Positions 6,342-15,139 are shown, numbered from the stretch's first letter. The stretch: DNA of 19,324 nucleotides from Candidatus Tenderia sp. (GCA_030148045.1 JASBUE010000269.1:1-19324), one strand, 5' to 3'. The notes: generated from the letters alone by a model not told the origin. Made by a program: numbers and translations.

Positions 6342-6497
6342 CAGGAAAGCATTCGCAGTATATTTCGGAAGAGAGGTATCCATTATTGCGGATTTCTTAA
6401 TAAGGGGGATTGTGCATGCCAGAATGGTGTATCGGTGCATTCACGCGCCCACCGGTCGTCGCCAGAAACGGCGCATGATGCGACACAAGCTTCCACT

Positions 6498-6527
6498 TTG
6501 TGGCGTGGCACCTGCTCGGCATATAAT
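6498..6527 (+). promoter_or_regulatory. Sigma-70 promoter for the secreted hypothetical protein
   Basis: A perfect -10 box TATAAT is at 6522-6527. TTGTGG at 6498-6503 could serve as -35 with an 18-nt spacer, sharing TTG with the consensus. Transcription would begin near 6534, about 44 nt before the ATG at 6578. Confidence 0.5.
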
Positions 6528-6577
6528 GCGGTTTCTCTGACCCGAACCCTTCAAGGCCGCCAAGATAGGTAGTCCGC

Positions 6578-7177
6578 ATGAAAAGCACACTCACAATCCT
6601 CTTCGCCCTGCTAATGACGACAACCGCAAACACTGCGCTGGCCGGGGTGGAGGCCGTAACGATCAACGGCAAACGTGTGATGCTCAACAAGGATCACAGC
6701 TGGGAGTACATCGAGGACAAACACCCCGACACCCGATACGCCCGCTTGTCCGTGGCAAACCTGGACGGCGGCGACAACTATTGCCGCCTTGGTCTGAGAC
6801 TGAAAAACGATTTGGCCGACAAGGTCACCAGCATCATCTTCATGTTCTCCGCCTATGTGAACGAAGAAGTACGCTACGAAACCGTCACCAAGGGCTTTCA
6901 ACACGTCAAACCCACCAACGACATGTATAACGAAATCACCTTCAGCGGTATCACTTGCGGGGAGATCGAATACATCCGGGTACACGGCGCCGATCGCTGC
7001 GAGATCGGCGAACTGAACAAGTTCACCGTGGCCAAGGGGCAATGCCTGAAACTGGTGGAAGTGGAGCCGAGCGACAAGGTCGTCATCTTCAAACGTTATG
7101 AGGATAAAGCACTGGAATCGATTGACGCGGATGAGACCGAAGAAGAAAGCGATGCCAAGACGGTTAAAAAGAAATAA
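6578..7177 (+). CDS. Secreted hypothetical protein with four cysteines
   Basis: The 199-residue protein has a clear Sec signal peptide (MKSTLTILFALLMTTTANTA, cleavage near ALA-G at residue 22-23), so it is periplasmic or exported. After cleavage it begins with a short strand-rich segment, VTINGKRVMLNKDHSWEY, of the kind seen in DUF3157-like proteins, probably beta-structured. Four cysteines (69, 127, 141, 156) could form two disulphides. The last ~20 residues are highly charged (DADETEEESDAKTVKKK) and likely disordered. Only a weak AGG precedes the ATG, but the promoter at 6498-6527 supports it. It stands alone on the plus strand and converges with the amidohydrolase gene. I cannot assign a function. 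Confidence 0.8.
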   Translation: MKSTLTILFALLMTTTANTALAGVEAVTINGKRVMLNKDHSWEYIEDKHPDTRYARLSVANLDGGDNYCRLGLRLKNDLADKVTSIIFMFSAYVNEEVRYETVTKGFQHVKPTNDMYNEITFSGITCGEIEYIRVHGADRCEIGELNKFTVAKGQCLKLVEVEPSDKVVIFKRYEDKALESIDADETEEESDAKTVKKK

Positions 7178-7178
7178 G

Positions 7179-7210
7179 GCCGGGAACCGGGGCGTAAAGA
7201 AGTTCCTGGC
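7179..7210 (+). terminator. Possible terminator between convergent genes
   Basis: GCCGGGAAC (7179-7187) pairs with GTTCCTGGC (7202-7210) with one G-U pair, directly after the stop codon of the plus-strand gene. No T-run follows. A second, weaker inverted repeat, CCTGATT (7247-7253)/AATCAGG (7271-7277), overlaps the stop of the minus-strand amidohydrolase. Either may end transcription in this convergent 95-nt gap. Confidence 0.35.
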
Positions 7211-7272
7211 AGACGCGGGTGCAGTGATGCTATCCCAACACAACTCCCTGATTAATTACCCGCCATCATAAA

Positions 7273-8523
7273 TCAGGCATGAGCGTCTGATCCCACACCA
7301 GCAGTCATAAAAACCCTGCTTGTTTCAAACACCTCATCCGCCAGCCGGGCTCCGTCGAATGACAGGCTGCGCTTCAAAACAAAATCAAATAACAGGGGGT
7401 TGTAGGGTCTGATCTCGGTCAATACCCGTGCGGCCTCCTCGCTCAGTGCGCCGGCGTCCACATAACGCCCCAGCGAATACAACGGCATGACACCGGGCAG
7501 CGGATAGTCGGAGCCGTTGACCAGTCTCCCATGCCACTCTTCGTGGGTAACCACGGTTTTGATCACCTCCAGCCTGCGGTTGATCGTGGTAATAGCGGCG
7601 ATGTCGCCATATAGCAGCCCTTCATAGCTATTGTCCGCCATCAGGCGGGCGAAGAATTCAATATTGTGGCGCTCGCTCGCCCTTTCACCTTTGTCCAAGT
7701 CGGGGTTGTTACCGAGGGAGGCACAGTGGGCGATAATGAGCTTCACCCCCTGCTCCAGCGGATAGCGCAACAGCAGCGGGTGATTGAAGCGGTGTGATCC
7801 GAACACATCGAGGGCATATTCGGAGCCGGCGTGTGTCAACAATGGAATGTCGTGCGTTTGCAGCGCGGCATAAAAAGCATCGCAGCGTTTCGAGGACGGG
7901 TCTATACCCATTACCGAGGGCAACCACTTCACCGCCCGCGCGCCGTGAACCACGGCCCATTCCAAGGCCGCGACGGAATCTTCCCGATAAGGATGGATGG
8001 AGGCGATCCATTCGAAGATGCCGGGATAACGCTGCTGCAGTTCGGCGGCATATTCATTGGGTACGTAAAGATTGCTCTGCTGCGGCAACGGGCGGCCATT
8101 TTCGTCATGACGATAATCAAAGGCCAGCAGCATTAACCGGCTGCTGGGCTGGAATCCCTGATGCAGCTGCAGCAGCCGTGAGACATAGGCTTGATCGATA
8201 ACTTCGGCATCGTCGACGCAGGCTGCATCGAGATAAAATCGAAACTGGCCGTAGGCAATGGGATTCAAAGGGGAACGCATGTCCGGGTCGATGCGGATAC
8301 CGCTGCCGCCGTCCCCCGCACCGGCGAGATGGACATGACTGTCCCACACCCGTGCCGGATCGATGCCCTGCCATGCGGCCTGCACCAGCTCGTGTTGCAG
8401 CAGTGCCTCGGGAACGGGGCCGTCGAGGCAGGGATTCCACCAGCCCTGTTCCGGCCAGTAGCGTATCGCGGCGGTGGCAAGGCCGGATAGACCCAGCAGC
8501 GCCAGGAACTGGCGTCGGTTCAT
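7273..8523 (-). CDS. Tat-exported metal-dependent hydrolase (amidohydrolase 2 family)
   Basis: Starting at ATG 8523 the protein has 416 residues; the GTG at 8547 would add eight residues ahead of the signal and is less likely. The N-terminus MNRRQFLALLGLSGLATAA is a twin-arginine signal, implying folded export to the periplasm. The rest is an amidohydrolase-type TIM barrel (PF04909-like): metal-binding pair H63/H65 in WDSHVHLAG, IHPYR (H177), LLTHAGSE (H231), LIIAHCASLG (H266) and NGSDYPLPG (D339). Family members hydrolyse or decarboxylate small ring or ester substrates; the substrate here is unknown. AGGG lies seven nt before the ATG. It is the last gene of a same-strand run after dnaB, alr and aas, 53 nt downstream of aas, and may act on a cell-envelope or lipid-related compound (inference). 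Confidence 0.85.
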   Translation of the reverse strand: MNRRQFLALLGLSGLATAAIRYWPEQGWWNPCLDGPVPEALLQHELVQAAWQGIDPARVWDSHVHLAGAGDGGSGIRIDPDMRSPLNPIAYGQFRFYLDAACVDDAEVIDQAYVSRLLQLHQGFQPSSRLMLLAFDYRHDENGRPLPQQSNLYVPNEYAAELQQRYPGIFEWIASIHPYREDSVAALEWAVVHGARAVKWLPSVMGIDPSSKRCDAFYAALQTHDIPLLTHAGSEYALDVFGSHRFNHPLLLRYPLEQGVKLIIAHCASLGNNPDLDKGERASERHNIEFFARLMADNSYEGLLYGDIAAITTINRRLEVIKTVVTHEEWHGRLVNGSDYPLPGVMPLYSLGRYVDAGALSEEAARVLTEIRPYNPLLFDFVLKRSLSFDGARLADEVFETSRVFMTAGVGSDAHA

Positions 8524-8576
8524 GTGATCACCCTGAATCCCTCCCACTTCCCACGCCGGGGCGCAGGCATAAATCG

Positions 8577-10754
8577 CTATTGTCTTCCAGCTGAAAGCCG
8601 TTCCTCCGCCACCGCCTTGGCATGGAGATAATCGATCTTTCCGGTTCCCAGCAGCGGGATCTGTTCCACCGTTATCACCTGGCGCGGCACACCGATCTCA
8701 CTTACGCCTTCGCGCCGGGCCTGTGCCACCAGGGTGGCGCGGTCGGCATCGGGCTGCTCGGTCAACAGGACTACCTTCTCACCCTTGCCTGCGTCTTCGA
8801 GAGCGACGGCCGCATGCGACACCTCGGGCCAGACCTTGGCCGCCAGGTTTTCCGCCACGGCAAGGGAGACCATCTCACCGGCCACCTTGGCGAAACGTCT
8901 GGCGCGGCCCTGAATGGTAATAAAACCATCGTCGTCGACATCCACGAGGTCGCCAGTGTCATACCAGCCCACTCCGAAAATAGAACGCGGCGGCACCAAT
9001 TCACCGGGGCGATCGTGCAGCAGATAGCCCGCCATCACATTCGGGCCGCGCACATGCAGACGCCCGCCCTGGACCAGCCCCTCCACAGCTTCGAGCCGGT
9101 ACTCCATCCCGGGCATCAGCCGACCCACGCTCCCGGGGCGATAATCCATCGGCGTATTGCCTGCTACCACCGGACTGCACTCGGTGGTGCCGTAACCTTC
9201 CAGCACCCGTAGCCCAAACTTCTGCTGCCACAGTTCGCGGGTCTCGGGCTTGAGCGCTTCCGCCCCGGCGAAGACGTAGCGCACCGAATAGAAATCATAG
9301 GGGTGGGCCGCCTTCGCGTACCCGGCCAGGAAGGTGTTGGTGCCAAACAGGATGGTGGCGCCCACATCGTAAGCCAACTCGGGGATGACACGATAGTGCA
9401 GTGGCGACGGATACTGGACGGTCTTCATACCGCTGAGAATGGGCAGCAGGGTACCGCCGGTGAGACCGAAGGCATGGAACATGGGCATGGCGTTGAGCAC
9501 TACATCCCGGGCATTGAAATCAAAACAGGTGGTGAGCTGGCGGGTGTTGGACAACAGGTTGCGGTGCGACAGCACCACCCCCTTGGGCACCCCCTCCGAG
9601 CCCGAGGTGAACAATACCACCGCGGCAGCGTCGGGATCGGTCTCGCAATCGGCCTGGCGTTTGACCAGTGCCTCGACGCGGCTGCCGACCCAGGCTTTGA
9701 TCTTGGCGCCAATGGAAATCCCCTGCGCCACCTCCTCCAGATAGACGATCTCGACCTTGTCCGCCAGTGCGGCGATCACTGCGTCCAGTTCGCCACGTTT
9801 CACAAACCGGCGCGAGGTGATCACGATCTTCAAGGCGGCGGTCTCGCAGGCCGAGACCATACCGCCCGGCCCAAGGGTGAAGTTGAGCATGGCGGGCACG
9901 CGGCCATGGGCGATCAGCGCCCAGAAGGTCACCACCGTGCCGTTCATGTTGGGCAGCAACACGCCCACGTTGTCGCCCCTGGCGCTGCGCGCATTAAACA
10001 ACCGTCCCAGCAACAGTACCCGTAACAGCAGGTCGTTATAGCTGAGGGGGCTCTTTTGCGGATCGTCCACCACCACATGCCGACCGCCATGGATGTTGCG
10101 GGCGTCGAGCAGACTCTCGAACAGTGTATTGTTGGCCGCATCGGCCTGGAACACCATCTCCACCATGAGGTCGGAGAGCCGTTTGCCGGCGTATTCACGC
10201 TGATCGCGACCGCGCAGGTCCTCGGGCAACTTAATCCGGCGCGGCGGCATAATGGTGAGCGTGATCCTGGGAAACCAACGCAACCTCACTTTGTTCTTGA
10301 GGCGCGAAAAGGTGGTGTACTGCGCGCCGTTGATGGCCACCGGCAACACCTGGGCGCCGCTCTTGATGGCCACCAGGCCCGGGCCGTTATAGACCTTCAT
10401 CAAGGTGCCGGTGACGGTAATGCGCCCCTCGGGGAAGATCACCACCCGCTCGCCCTCATTCAGGCGCTGGATCAGGGTACGAATGGACAAGGGATTGGCG
10501 GGCTCCAAGGGGAACAATCCGACCACGTTCCTCACCGCACGCACATACCACTGACGGTAATGATGGGTGTTGATGGCAAAGGTCACCGGAAACGGCAGGA
10601 ACAGGTACAACAACAAGGCATCGAGAAACGAGGTGTGATTGGCCACCACCAGGACCTTCTCATCCAGATCATCCAGGTGTTGCCGGCCGGTGACCTCGAT
10701 CTTGTATAGACGCGCCAACAGCCGGCGCAATATTGATGCCAGAATCCTGATCAT
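8577..10754 (-). CDS. aas: Bifunctional acyltransferase / acyl-ACP synthetase (Aas-type)
   Basis: The 725-residue protein joins two domains as in E. coli Aas (719). Residues ~1-210 are a PlsC-type glycerophospholipid acyltransferase: NHTSFLD holds the HX4D motif (H40, D45), and FPEGR is at 107-111. Residues ~215-725 are an AMP-forming acyl-activating enzyme: FTSGSEGVPKG at 382-392, YGTTE at 521-525, YDTGD near 598-602, and LLGTGKI with the likely catalytic lysine K706. Known role: it re-acylates lysophosphatidylethanolamine at the inner membrane using fatty acid, ATP and ACP. All key motifs are present. The ATG at 10754 has AAGG five nt upstream. It lies 37 nt after alr. The lysophospholipid flippase LplT, often next to or fused with Aas, is not present here. 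Confidence 0.93.
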   Translation of the reverse strand: MIRILASILRRLLARLYKIEVTGRQHLDDLDEKVLVVANHTSFLDALLLYLFLPFPVTFAINTHHYRQWYVRAVRNVVGLFPLEPANPLSIRTLIQRLNEGERVVIFPEGRITVTGTLMKVYNGPGLVAIKSGAQVLPVAINGAQYTTFSRLKNKVRLRWFPRITLTIMPPRRIKLPEDLRGRDQREYAGKRLSDLMVEMVFQADAANNTLFESLLDARNIHGGRHVVVDDPQKSPLSYNDLLLRVLLLGRLFNARSARGDNVGVLLPNMNGTVVTFWALIAHGRVPAMLNFTLGPGGMVSACETAALKIVITSRRFVKRGELDAVIAALADKVEIVYLEEVAQGISIGAKIKAWVGSRVEALVKRQADCETDPDAAAVVLFTSGSEGVPKGVVLSHRNLLSNTRQLTTCFDFNARDVVLNAMPMFHAFGLTGGTLLPILSGMKTVQYPSPLHYRVIPELAYDVGATILFGTNTFLAGYAKAAHPYDFYSVRYVFAGAEALKPETRELWQQKFGLRVLEGYGTTECSPVVAGNTPMDYRPGSVGRLMPGMEYRLEAVEGLVQGGRLHVRGPNVMAGYLLHDRPGELVPPRSIFGVGWYDTGDLVDVDDDGFITIQGRARRFAKVAGEMVSLAVAENLAAKVWPEVSHAAVALEDAGKGEKVVLLTEQPDADRATLVAQARREGVSEIGVPRQVITVEQIPLLGTGKIDYLHAKAVAEERLSAGRQ

Positions 10755-10791
10755 CGCTCCCTTTCCGTCTCCGCCACCGAACCAGCGAAGC

Positions 10792-11868
10792 TCAGGCCTG
10801 ATAGTGAAAGTTTACCCGGCGGCTCACCGCACACAGCAGTTCATAGGGGATGGTGGTCGCCGCCGCGGCGACCTCCTCCACCGGCAATCCCCTGCCCCAT
10901 AACACTACCGGGTCGCCAATTTTGGCCTTGGGTTGGCGGCGCAGATCGACACAAACCGTGTCCATGGACACCCGCGCCACCAGGGGGGCGTAACCGTCCT
11001 TGAGCAACACCGGCGTGCCCGGCACGGCGTGGCGCGGATAGCCGTCACCATAACCGCAGGCCACCACACCGACGGGCATGGCTTCGGGACAGACCCAGCT
11101 CGCGCCGTAACCGATGGCGTCACCCTGCTTGAAATGATTGATGGCAATCAAACGCGATTCCAGGCTCATCACCGGCTGCAGATCATTGTCGGCCGCCGTG
11201 CCGTTGCAAAACGGCGAAACACCGTAAAGCATGATGCCCGGACGCACCCAGTCGCCGTGGGCCTGGGTCCACCCCAGCACAGCGGCCGAATTGGCGATAC
11301 TGGTCTCCGCCTCGATGCCGGCGACGGCCTGCCTGAAAGTGGCGAGCTGTTGTTCGGTCTGTGCGCTGCTGCGGTCGTCGGCCGAGGCCAGATGGGTCAT
11401 GAGTCGCACCGTCGCCACCGACTCCAGTGCCGCCAGCTGCTGCCAACAGTCCTTGGCGATCGCGGGCGCCACGCCCATGCGGTGCATGCCCGAATCGATC
11501 TTGAGCCAGACCTGCAACGGTTTGCTGAGGCGAGTCTGCTGCAACAGCTCGATTTGTGTCCGCTGGTGGATTACCGGCTGCAGCTCATGCCGGGCAAAGC
11601 GCTCCAACTCATCCGCCGTCTGAAAACCTTCCAAGACCGCGATGATGTTTTTCACCCCGGCTTGGCGCAATTCCAACGCCTCATGCAGACGCGCCACGGC
11701 AAAGGCCTCCACATCGGCAAGCGCCCGGGCCATCTGGGTCATGCCGTGGCCGTAGCCGTTGGCCTTGATCACGGCCATGATTTTGGTATCGTGTGCGGCT
11801 TGGCGAACGCGCTGGAGGTTATGCTGGAGTGCCGTCAGATCGATGTACGCCTCGACAGCCGAGGTCAT
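10792..11868 (-). CDS. alr: Alanine racemase
   Basis: This PLP enzyme interconverts L- and D-alanine in the cytoplasm and supplies D-alanine for peptidoglycan. The 358-residue length is normal. The PLP lysine is K35 in MAVIKANGYGHG; the second catalytic base is the first Tyr of IGYGASW (Y254). The fold-type III pattern continues with KIDSGMHRMG (122-132), the GIMLYG segment and SMDTVCVDL. Its ATG at 11868 overlaps the dnaB stop by four bases (ATGA), indicating translational coupling with the replicative helicase, an order also found in other Gammaproteobacteria. It is followed by aas. There is no sign of a signal peptide or degeneration, so it is likely the biosynthetic enzyme. Confidence 0.97.
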   Translation of the reverse strand: MTSAVEAYIDLTALQHNLQRVRQAAHDTKIMAVIKANGYGHGMTQMARALADVEAFAVARLHEALELRQAGVKNIIAVLEGFQTADELERFARHELQPVIHQRTQIELLQQTRLSKPLQVWLKIDSGMHRMGVAPAIAKDCWQQLAALESVATVRLMTHLASADDRSSAQTEQQLATFRQAVAGIEAETSIANSAAVLGWTQAHGDWVRPGIMLYGVSPFCNGTAADNDLQPVMSLESRLIAINHFKQGDAIGYGASWVCPEAMPVGVVACGYGDGYPRHAVPGTPVLLKDGYAPLVARVSMDTVCVDLRRQPKAKIGDPVVLWGRGLPVEEVAAAATTIPYELLCAVSRRVNFHYQA

Positions 11869-13268
11869 GTGTAGCCCCCGTCGCCGTAACCGCCGGTGGA
11901 AATAAAATTCTCGAAACGGGTGTATTTGCCCAGGAAGGTCAGGCGCACTATGCCGATGGGACCGTTACGCTGTTTGCGAACCAGGATTTCGGCCGTGCCT
12001 TTATCCGGGCTGTCCTCTTTATAGACCTCATCACGGTAGATGAAGATGATCACATCGGCATCCTGCTCGATGGCACCCGACTCACGCAGGTCCGACATCA
12101 CCGGACGCTTGTCGGGCCGTTGCTCCAAACTACGATTGAGCTGCGACAAGGCGATGACCGGGGTATCCATCTCCTTGGCCAGGCCTTTCAATGCGCGGGA
12201 GATCTCCGAGATTTCCGCGGTACGATTCTCCTTGAAACCAGGCACCTGCATCAGCTGCAGATAATCGATCACGATCAAGCCCAACTGGCCGTGCTCGCGC
12301 ATCAGACGGCGACAGCGGGCGCGCAGTTCATTGGGGGACAGGCTGCCGGTGTCATCGATGAACAGCGGCTTTTCCTGCAGCATGCCGATGGCCGACGTCA
12401 GGCGCGGCCAGTCATCGTCATCGAGCTTGCCGCTGCGCACCTTGTTCTGGTCGATGCGCCCAAGGGATGAAATCATACGCATCGCCAGGGAGTCGGCCGG
12501 CATTTCCATACTGAACACCGCCACCGGTTTTTCGCAGGTCATGGCCGCGTGTTCGGCAATGTTCATGGCGAAGGTGGTCTTACCCATGGAGGGACGACCG
12601 GCGACGATAATCAGATCGCCCTGCTGCAGACCGGAGGTCATGTCGTCAAGGTCGTGGTAACCGGTGGGCAGGCCGGTAATCGAACCGTCCTGATTGAAGA
12701 GGTGATCGATGCGATCCACCACATTGCTCAGCACATCCTTGATCGGTTCAAAACCACCCTTCTGGTTGGCGCCCTTCTCGGCGATCTCAAACACCATGCG
12801 CTCGGCGTCATCCAGCAATTCGACACTGCTGCGCCCCTCGGTATTGAAGGCGCTGTCGGACACCTTGGTGCCGACGCTGATCAGCTGCCGCAATACCGAA
12901 CGCTCGCGGATGATATTGGCATAGGCCTTGATATTGGCCGCACTGGGGGTGTTATTGGCCAGCATGCCCAGGTAGGAAAGACCGCCGGCATTGTCCAGTT
13001 CGTTATGGCTGTCCAGCCACTCGGACAGGGTCACCACGTCAAAGGGGGTGGCCTCCTCACTGAGCCGGCGGATGGCACGGAAGATCAGCTGGTGATCTTT
13101 ACGATAGAAGTCCTCTTCAGAAACGATATCGGCCACCTGATCCCAGGTGGAGTTATCCAGCATTAGCGCGCCCAGCATGGACTGCTCGGCCTCGATGGAA
13201 TGAGGCGGGCGCTTCAAGGCCTCCAGGACTTCATCCTGAGCGAACGGGACTGGCGATGCTTCTGGCAT
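11865..13268 (-). CDS. dnaB: Replicative DNA helicase DnaB
   Basis: DnaB is the hexameric 5'-3' helicase of the replisome. The 467-residue length matches the family and no intein interrupts it. The N-terminal domain (about 15-125) contains PPHSIEAEQSMLGALMLDN. The RecA-like C-terminal domain has Walker A GRPSMGKT (224-231), Walker B LIVIDYLQLM with D335, SQLNRSLEQRPDKRP, the LRESGAIEQDAD motif and the KQRNGPIG tail motif. ATG 13268 has no clear Shine-Dalgarno; the leader carries ACTGTG/CACAGT (13284-13289/13297-13302), which could fold just upstream. The start is fixed by protein similarity. It is separated from rplI by a strong hairpin (13345-13377), so it may use its own promoter, which I could not identify. 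It overlaps alr by four bases. Confidence 0.97.
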   Translation of the reverse strand: MPEASPVPFAQDEVLEALKRPPHSIEAEQSMLGALMLDNSTWDQVADIVSEEDFYRKDHQLIFRAIRRLSEEATPFDVVTLSEWLDSHNELDNAGGLSYLGMLANNTPSAANIKAYANIIRERSVLRQLISVGTKVSDSAFNTEGRSSVELLDDAERMVFEIAEKGANQKGGFEPIKDVLSNVVDRIDHLFNQDGSITGLPTGYHDLDDMTSGLQQGDLIIVAGRPSMGKTTFAMNIAEHAAMTCEKPVAVFSMEMPADSLAMRMISSLGRIDQNKVRSGKLDDDDWPRLTSAIGMLQEKPLFIDDTGSLSPNELRARCRRLMREHGQLGLIVIDYLQLMQVPGFKENRTAEISEISRALKGLAKEMDTPVIALSQLNRSLEQRPDKRPVMSDLRESGAIEQDADVIIFIYRDEVYKEDSPDKGTAEILVRKQRNGPIGIVRLTFLGKYTRFENFISTGGYGDGGYT

Positions 13269-13344
13269 TGTATTTGTTTAACGACTGTGGACGGAACACA
13301 GTAACAATGCGGCAAGTCCGGGCAAAAGACAAGCCATCAAGATT

Positions 13345-13377
13345 CGGGCCGGCGGCTGTCTCCCAACCGCCGGCCCG
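13345..13377 (-). terminator. Terminator between rplI and dnaB
   Basis: A perfect 11-bp GC stem pairs CGGGCCGGCGG (13345-13355) with CCGCCGGCCCG (13367-13377) around an 11-nt loop. It begins 15 nt downstream of the rplI stop on the minus strand. The sequence after it has only scattered T's, so termination may be partial and allow read-through into dnaB. Confidence 0.6.
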
Positions 13378-13391
13378 GGACCACAACCGGC

Positions 13392-13844
13392 TTAGGCCTC
13401 GGCGGCGACGACCACTTTCACAGCGGCAGTGACATCGGCATGCAACTGCAGCTCGATCTCGTATTCACCGACATTGCGCAGCACGCCCTTGGGCAGCAAC
13501 ACTTCCTGCTTGGCCACCTCGGTGCCCGTGGCGGCGGCCACCGCCGCGGCGATGTCCTCGGTACCCACGGAGCCGAACAACTTGCCTTCTTCACCGGCCT
13601 TGCGGGCAATCTCAACGGCGGCACCGTTGATCTTCTCCGCCCGCGCCTCGGCAGCGGCCAGGGCCTGTGCCGCAGCCTTTTCCAGCTCCGCGCGACGTTT
13701 TTCAAAATAGGCCTTGTTGTCCGGCGTGGCCATCACAGCCTTGCCGTTAGGAATCAGGTAGTTGCGGCCATAACCGGGACGAACCTTAACCTGGTCGCCC
13801 AGGTTGCCCAGATTTGCCACCTTATCCAACAAGATTACTTCCAT
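13392..13844 (-). CDS. rplI: 50S ribosomal protein bL9
   Basis: bL9 binds 23S rRNA near the L1 stalk and restrains frameshifting. The 150-residue length is typical. The N-terminal domain is clear: [20 protein letters not shown], then [17 protein letters not shown], the rRNA-binding signature. A connecting helix rich in A/E/K (about 45-75) leads to a C-terminal domain containing [16 protein letters not shown]. The ATG at 13844 is preceded by AGAGGTG. A small hairpin (13856-13871) directly abuts that ribosome binding site. It is the last gene of the rpsF operon before the terminator at 13345-13377. Confidence 0.97.
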   Translation of the reverse strand: MEVILLDKVANLGNLGDQVKVRPGYGRNYLIPNGKAVMATPDNKAYFEKRRAELEKAAAQALAAAEARAEKINGAAVEIARKAGEEGKLFGSVGTEDIAAAVAAATGTEVAKQEVLLPKGVLRNVGEYEIELQLHADVTAAVKVVVAAEA

Positions 13845-13855
13845 TTTACACCTCT

Positions 13856-13871
13856 GCTTAAATAGTTAAGC
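13856..13871 (-). promoter_or_regulatory. Small hairpin next to the rplI ribosome binding site
   Basis: GCTTAA (13856-13861) pairs with TTAAGC (13866-13871) around ATAG. On the mRNA it sits between the upstream gene's stop and the rplI Shine-Dalgarno. It may insulate or modulate rplI initiation; only the pairing is seen. Confidence 0.35.
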
Positions 13872-13875
13872 TAAC

Positions 13876-14826
13876 TTACTGATTGTCACGGCTATCATCA
13901 TCTGGCTTTTGATCGGTCGATGACAATCGCCCCCGAAAATTCATCCAGCTGTCGGCAAAGCCGGCGCTGGCCAGCAGCATCATGGTCTGCGGTGGCATAA
14001 TGAACAACAAAATGTACAGGGCCACCAGCCAGCCTACATGCCTGCCTGTGCGCGCCACCAGGGCATGCACAAGGGCCAGCCCCACCACGCTGTAGAGCAT
14101 GACGATCACAATCATCATGTCACCGGCCATGTCGCTCAGGCGGCCCAGCTCCGGCAGACTCAGGGCCAGGATCAGCACCACCACGAGCGCGGCGATGCGA
14201 CTCTGACGCAGTTCAAAGAACTCCTGCCTGAAGCCACCCGGATTATAGAGCAGCGCTTGCCACCAGCGGCCCGCCATCAGGCTCAATACCAACCCCATCA
14301 CCAACCCACCCGCCAGCATGCCGGTAAGCCAGCGGGCGAAGACGGGGAACTGACTCTGGATCGCCTCCATCTCGGCCATGCCGCCACCTTGGGCGTTCAT
14401 GGCGGCCACCAGCTGGCTCAGCACGGTCTGCCAGAACTGCACCGGATCGCCCGTGGCCAGGTAAAAGACCACGATACCGACCAAGCCCAGCAGCGCCGCC
14501 ACATCGATCAATATCGACCAGGAGGTGGTACTGCGCAGCACCAGGGCCAGCAGCAGCAACGGCAGCCACAAGAGCAGGGTAAAGACAAAACCCAGCGCCA
14601 TGGAGCCGAACACGAAATACATAAAGGCGCCGGTGATCAGGCTGGCGCCGAGCAGTACGATCACGCCCTGCCGGGCGCCATGCCGCAGGGTCACCAGGGC
14701 CAGGGCCGCACCGCTCAGTACGCTCACCATCCCCAGCACCGGGATCAGTGACACCAGCGCCAGGGCCGCGGTGACCAGCATGGCCCGAAGCGGCCCGCGC
14801 ATAATGTAGGCACCTAAGCCACGCAT
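13876..14826 (-). CDS. DUF2232 predicted membrane protein
   Basis: The 316-residue protein is very hydrophobic, with about eight or nine predicted membrane helices between residues 14 and 290 (for example VTAALALVSLIPVLGMVSVL and FVFTLLLWLPLLLLALVL). A polar loop lies near 127-160 and a charged, probably disordered tail ends it (SSTDQKPDDDSRDNQ). It matches, from memory, the DUF2232 family found between rpsR and rplI in many Gammaproteobacteria; its molecular role is unknown. The ATG at 14826 has GGAG nine nt upstream. A terminator-like hairpin (14863-14886) lies just before it, so it and rplI may be expressed at a lower level than rpsF-priB-rpsR. Confidence 0.88.
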   Translation of the reverse strand: MRGLGAYIMRGPLRAMLVTAALALVSLIPVLGMVSVLSGAALALVTLRHGARQGVIVLLGASLITGAFMYFVFGSMALGFVFTLLLWLPLLLLALVLRSTTSWSILIDVAALLGLVGIVVFYLATGDPVQFWQTVLSQLVAAMNAQGGGMAEMEAIQSQFPVFARWLTGMLAGGLVMGLVLSLMAGRWWQALLYNPGGFRQEFFELRQSRIAALVVVLILALSLPELGRLSDMAGDMMIVIVMLYSVVGLALVHALVARTGRHVGWLVALYILLFIMPPQTMMLLASAGFADSWMNFRGRLSSTDQKPDDDSRDNQ

Positions 14827-14862
14827 CTCAGCTCACTCCCCGGCTTCCGTGCGGTAAAAACA

Positions 14863-14886
14863 AATGCCGACTTGCGGGTCGGCATT
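14863..14886 (-). terminator. Intra-operon terminator or attenuator after rpsR
   Basis: AATGCCGAC (14863-14871) and GTCGGCATT (14878-14886) form a perfect 9-bp stem with a 6-nt loop. On the minus strand it is followed at once by TGTTTTTACC, giving a classical stem plus U-run. It starts 5 nt after the rpsR stop, and the next gene begins 37 nt further on. Partial termination would lower expression of the DUF2232 gene and rplI. Confidence 0.75.
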
Positions 14887-14890
14887 CATG

Positions 14891-15121
14891 TTACTTCTCG
14901 TGTGCGTCGCTGTAGGGCAAGAGGGCGATATAGCGGGCACGCTTGATGGCGGTGGACAGCTGACGCTGATACTTGGCCTTGGTGCCGGTAATGCGGCTGG
15001 GCACGATCTTGCCGGTTTCGGTGATGTAGGACTTCAGGGTGTTCAGATCCTTGTAATCGATCTCTTTCACACCTTCCGCGGTAAAGCGGCAAAACTTGCG
15101 ACGACGAAAATAACGGGCCAT
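14891..15121 (-). CDS. rpsR: 30S ribosomal protein bS18
   Basis: bS18 pairs with bS6 on the platform of the 30S subunit. The 76-residue sequence is canonical: [40 protein letters not shown], then [20 protein letters not shown] and the [10 protein letters not shown] end. One cysteine (C11) is present, so this is not a four-cysteine zinc-binding form. AGGAG stands six nt before the ATG. It follows priB by 18 nt and is followed immediately by a terminator-like hairpin. Confidence 0.98.
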   Translation of the reverse strand: MARYFRRRKFCRFTAEGVKEIDYKDLNTLKSYITETGKIVPSRITGTKAKYQRQLSTAIKRARYIALLPYSDAHEK

Positions 15122-15139
15122 ATTGATCTCCTAAAATAT

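Noticed and set aside
11865..13268. Possible intein in dnaB
   Set aside because: DnaB is a common intein site, but the protein is of normal length with continuous Walker A and B regions.
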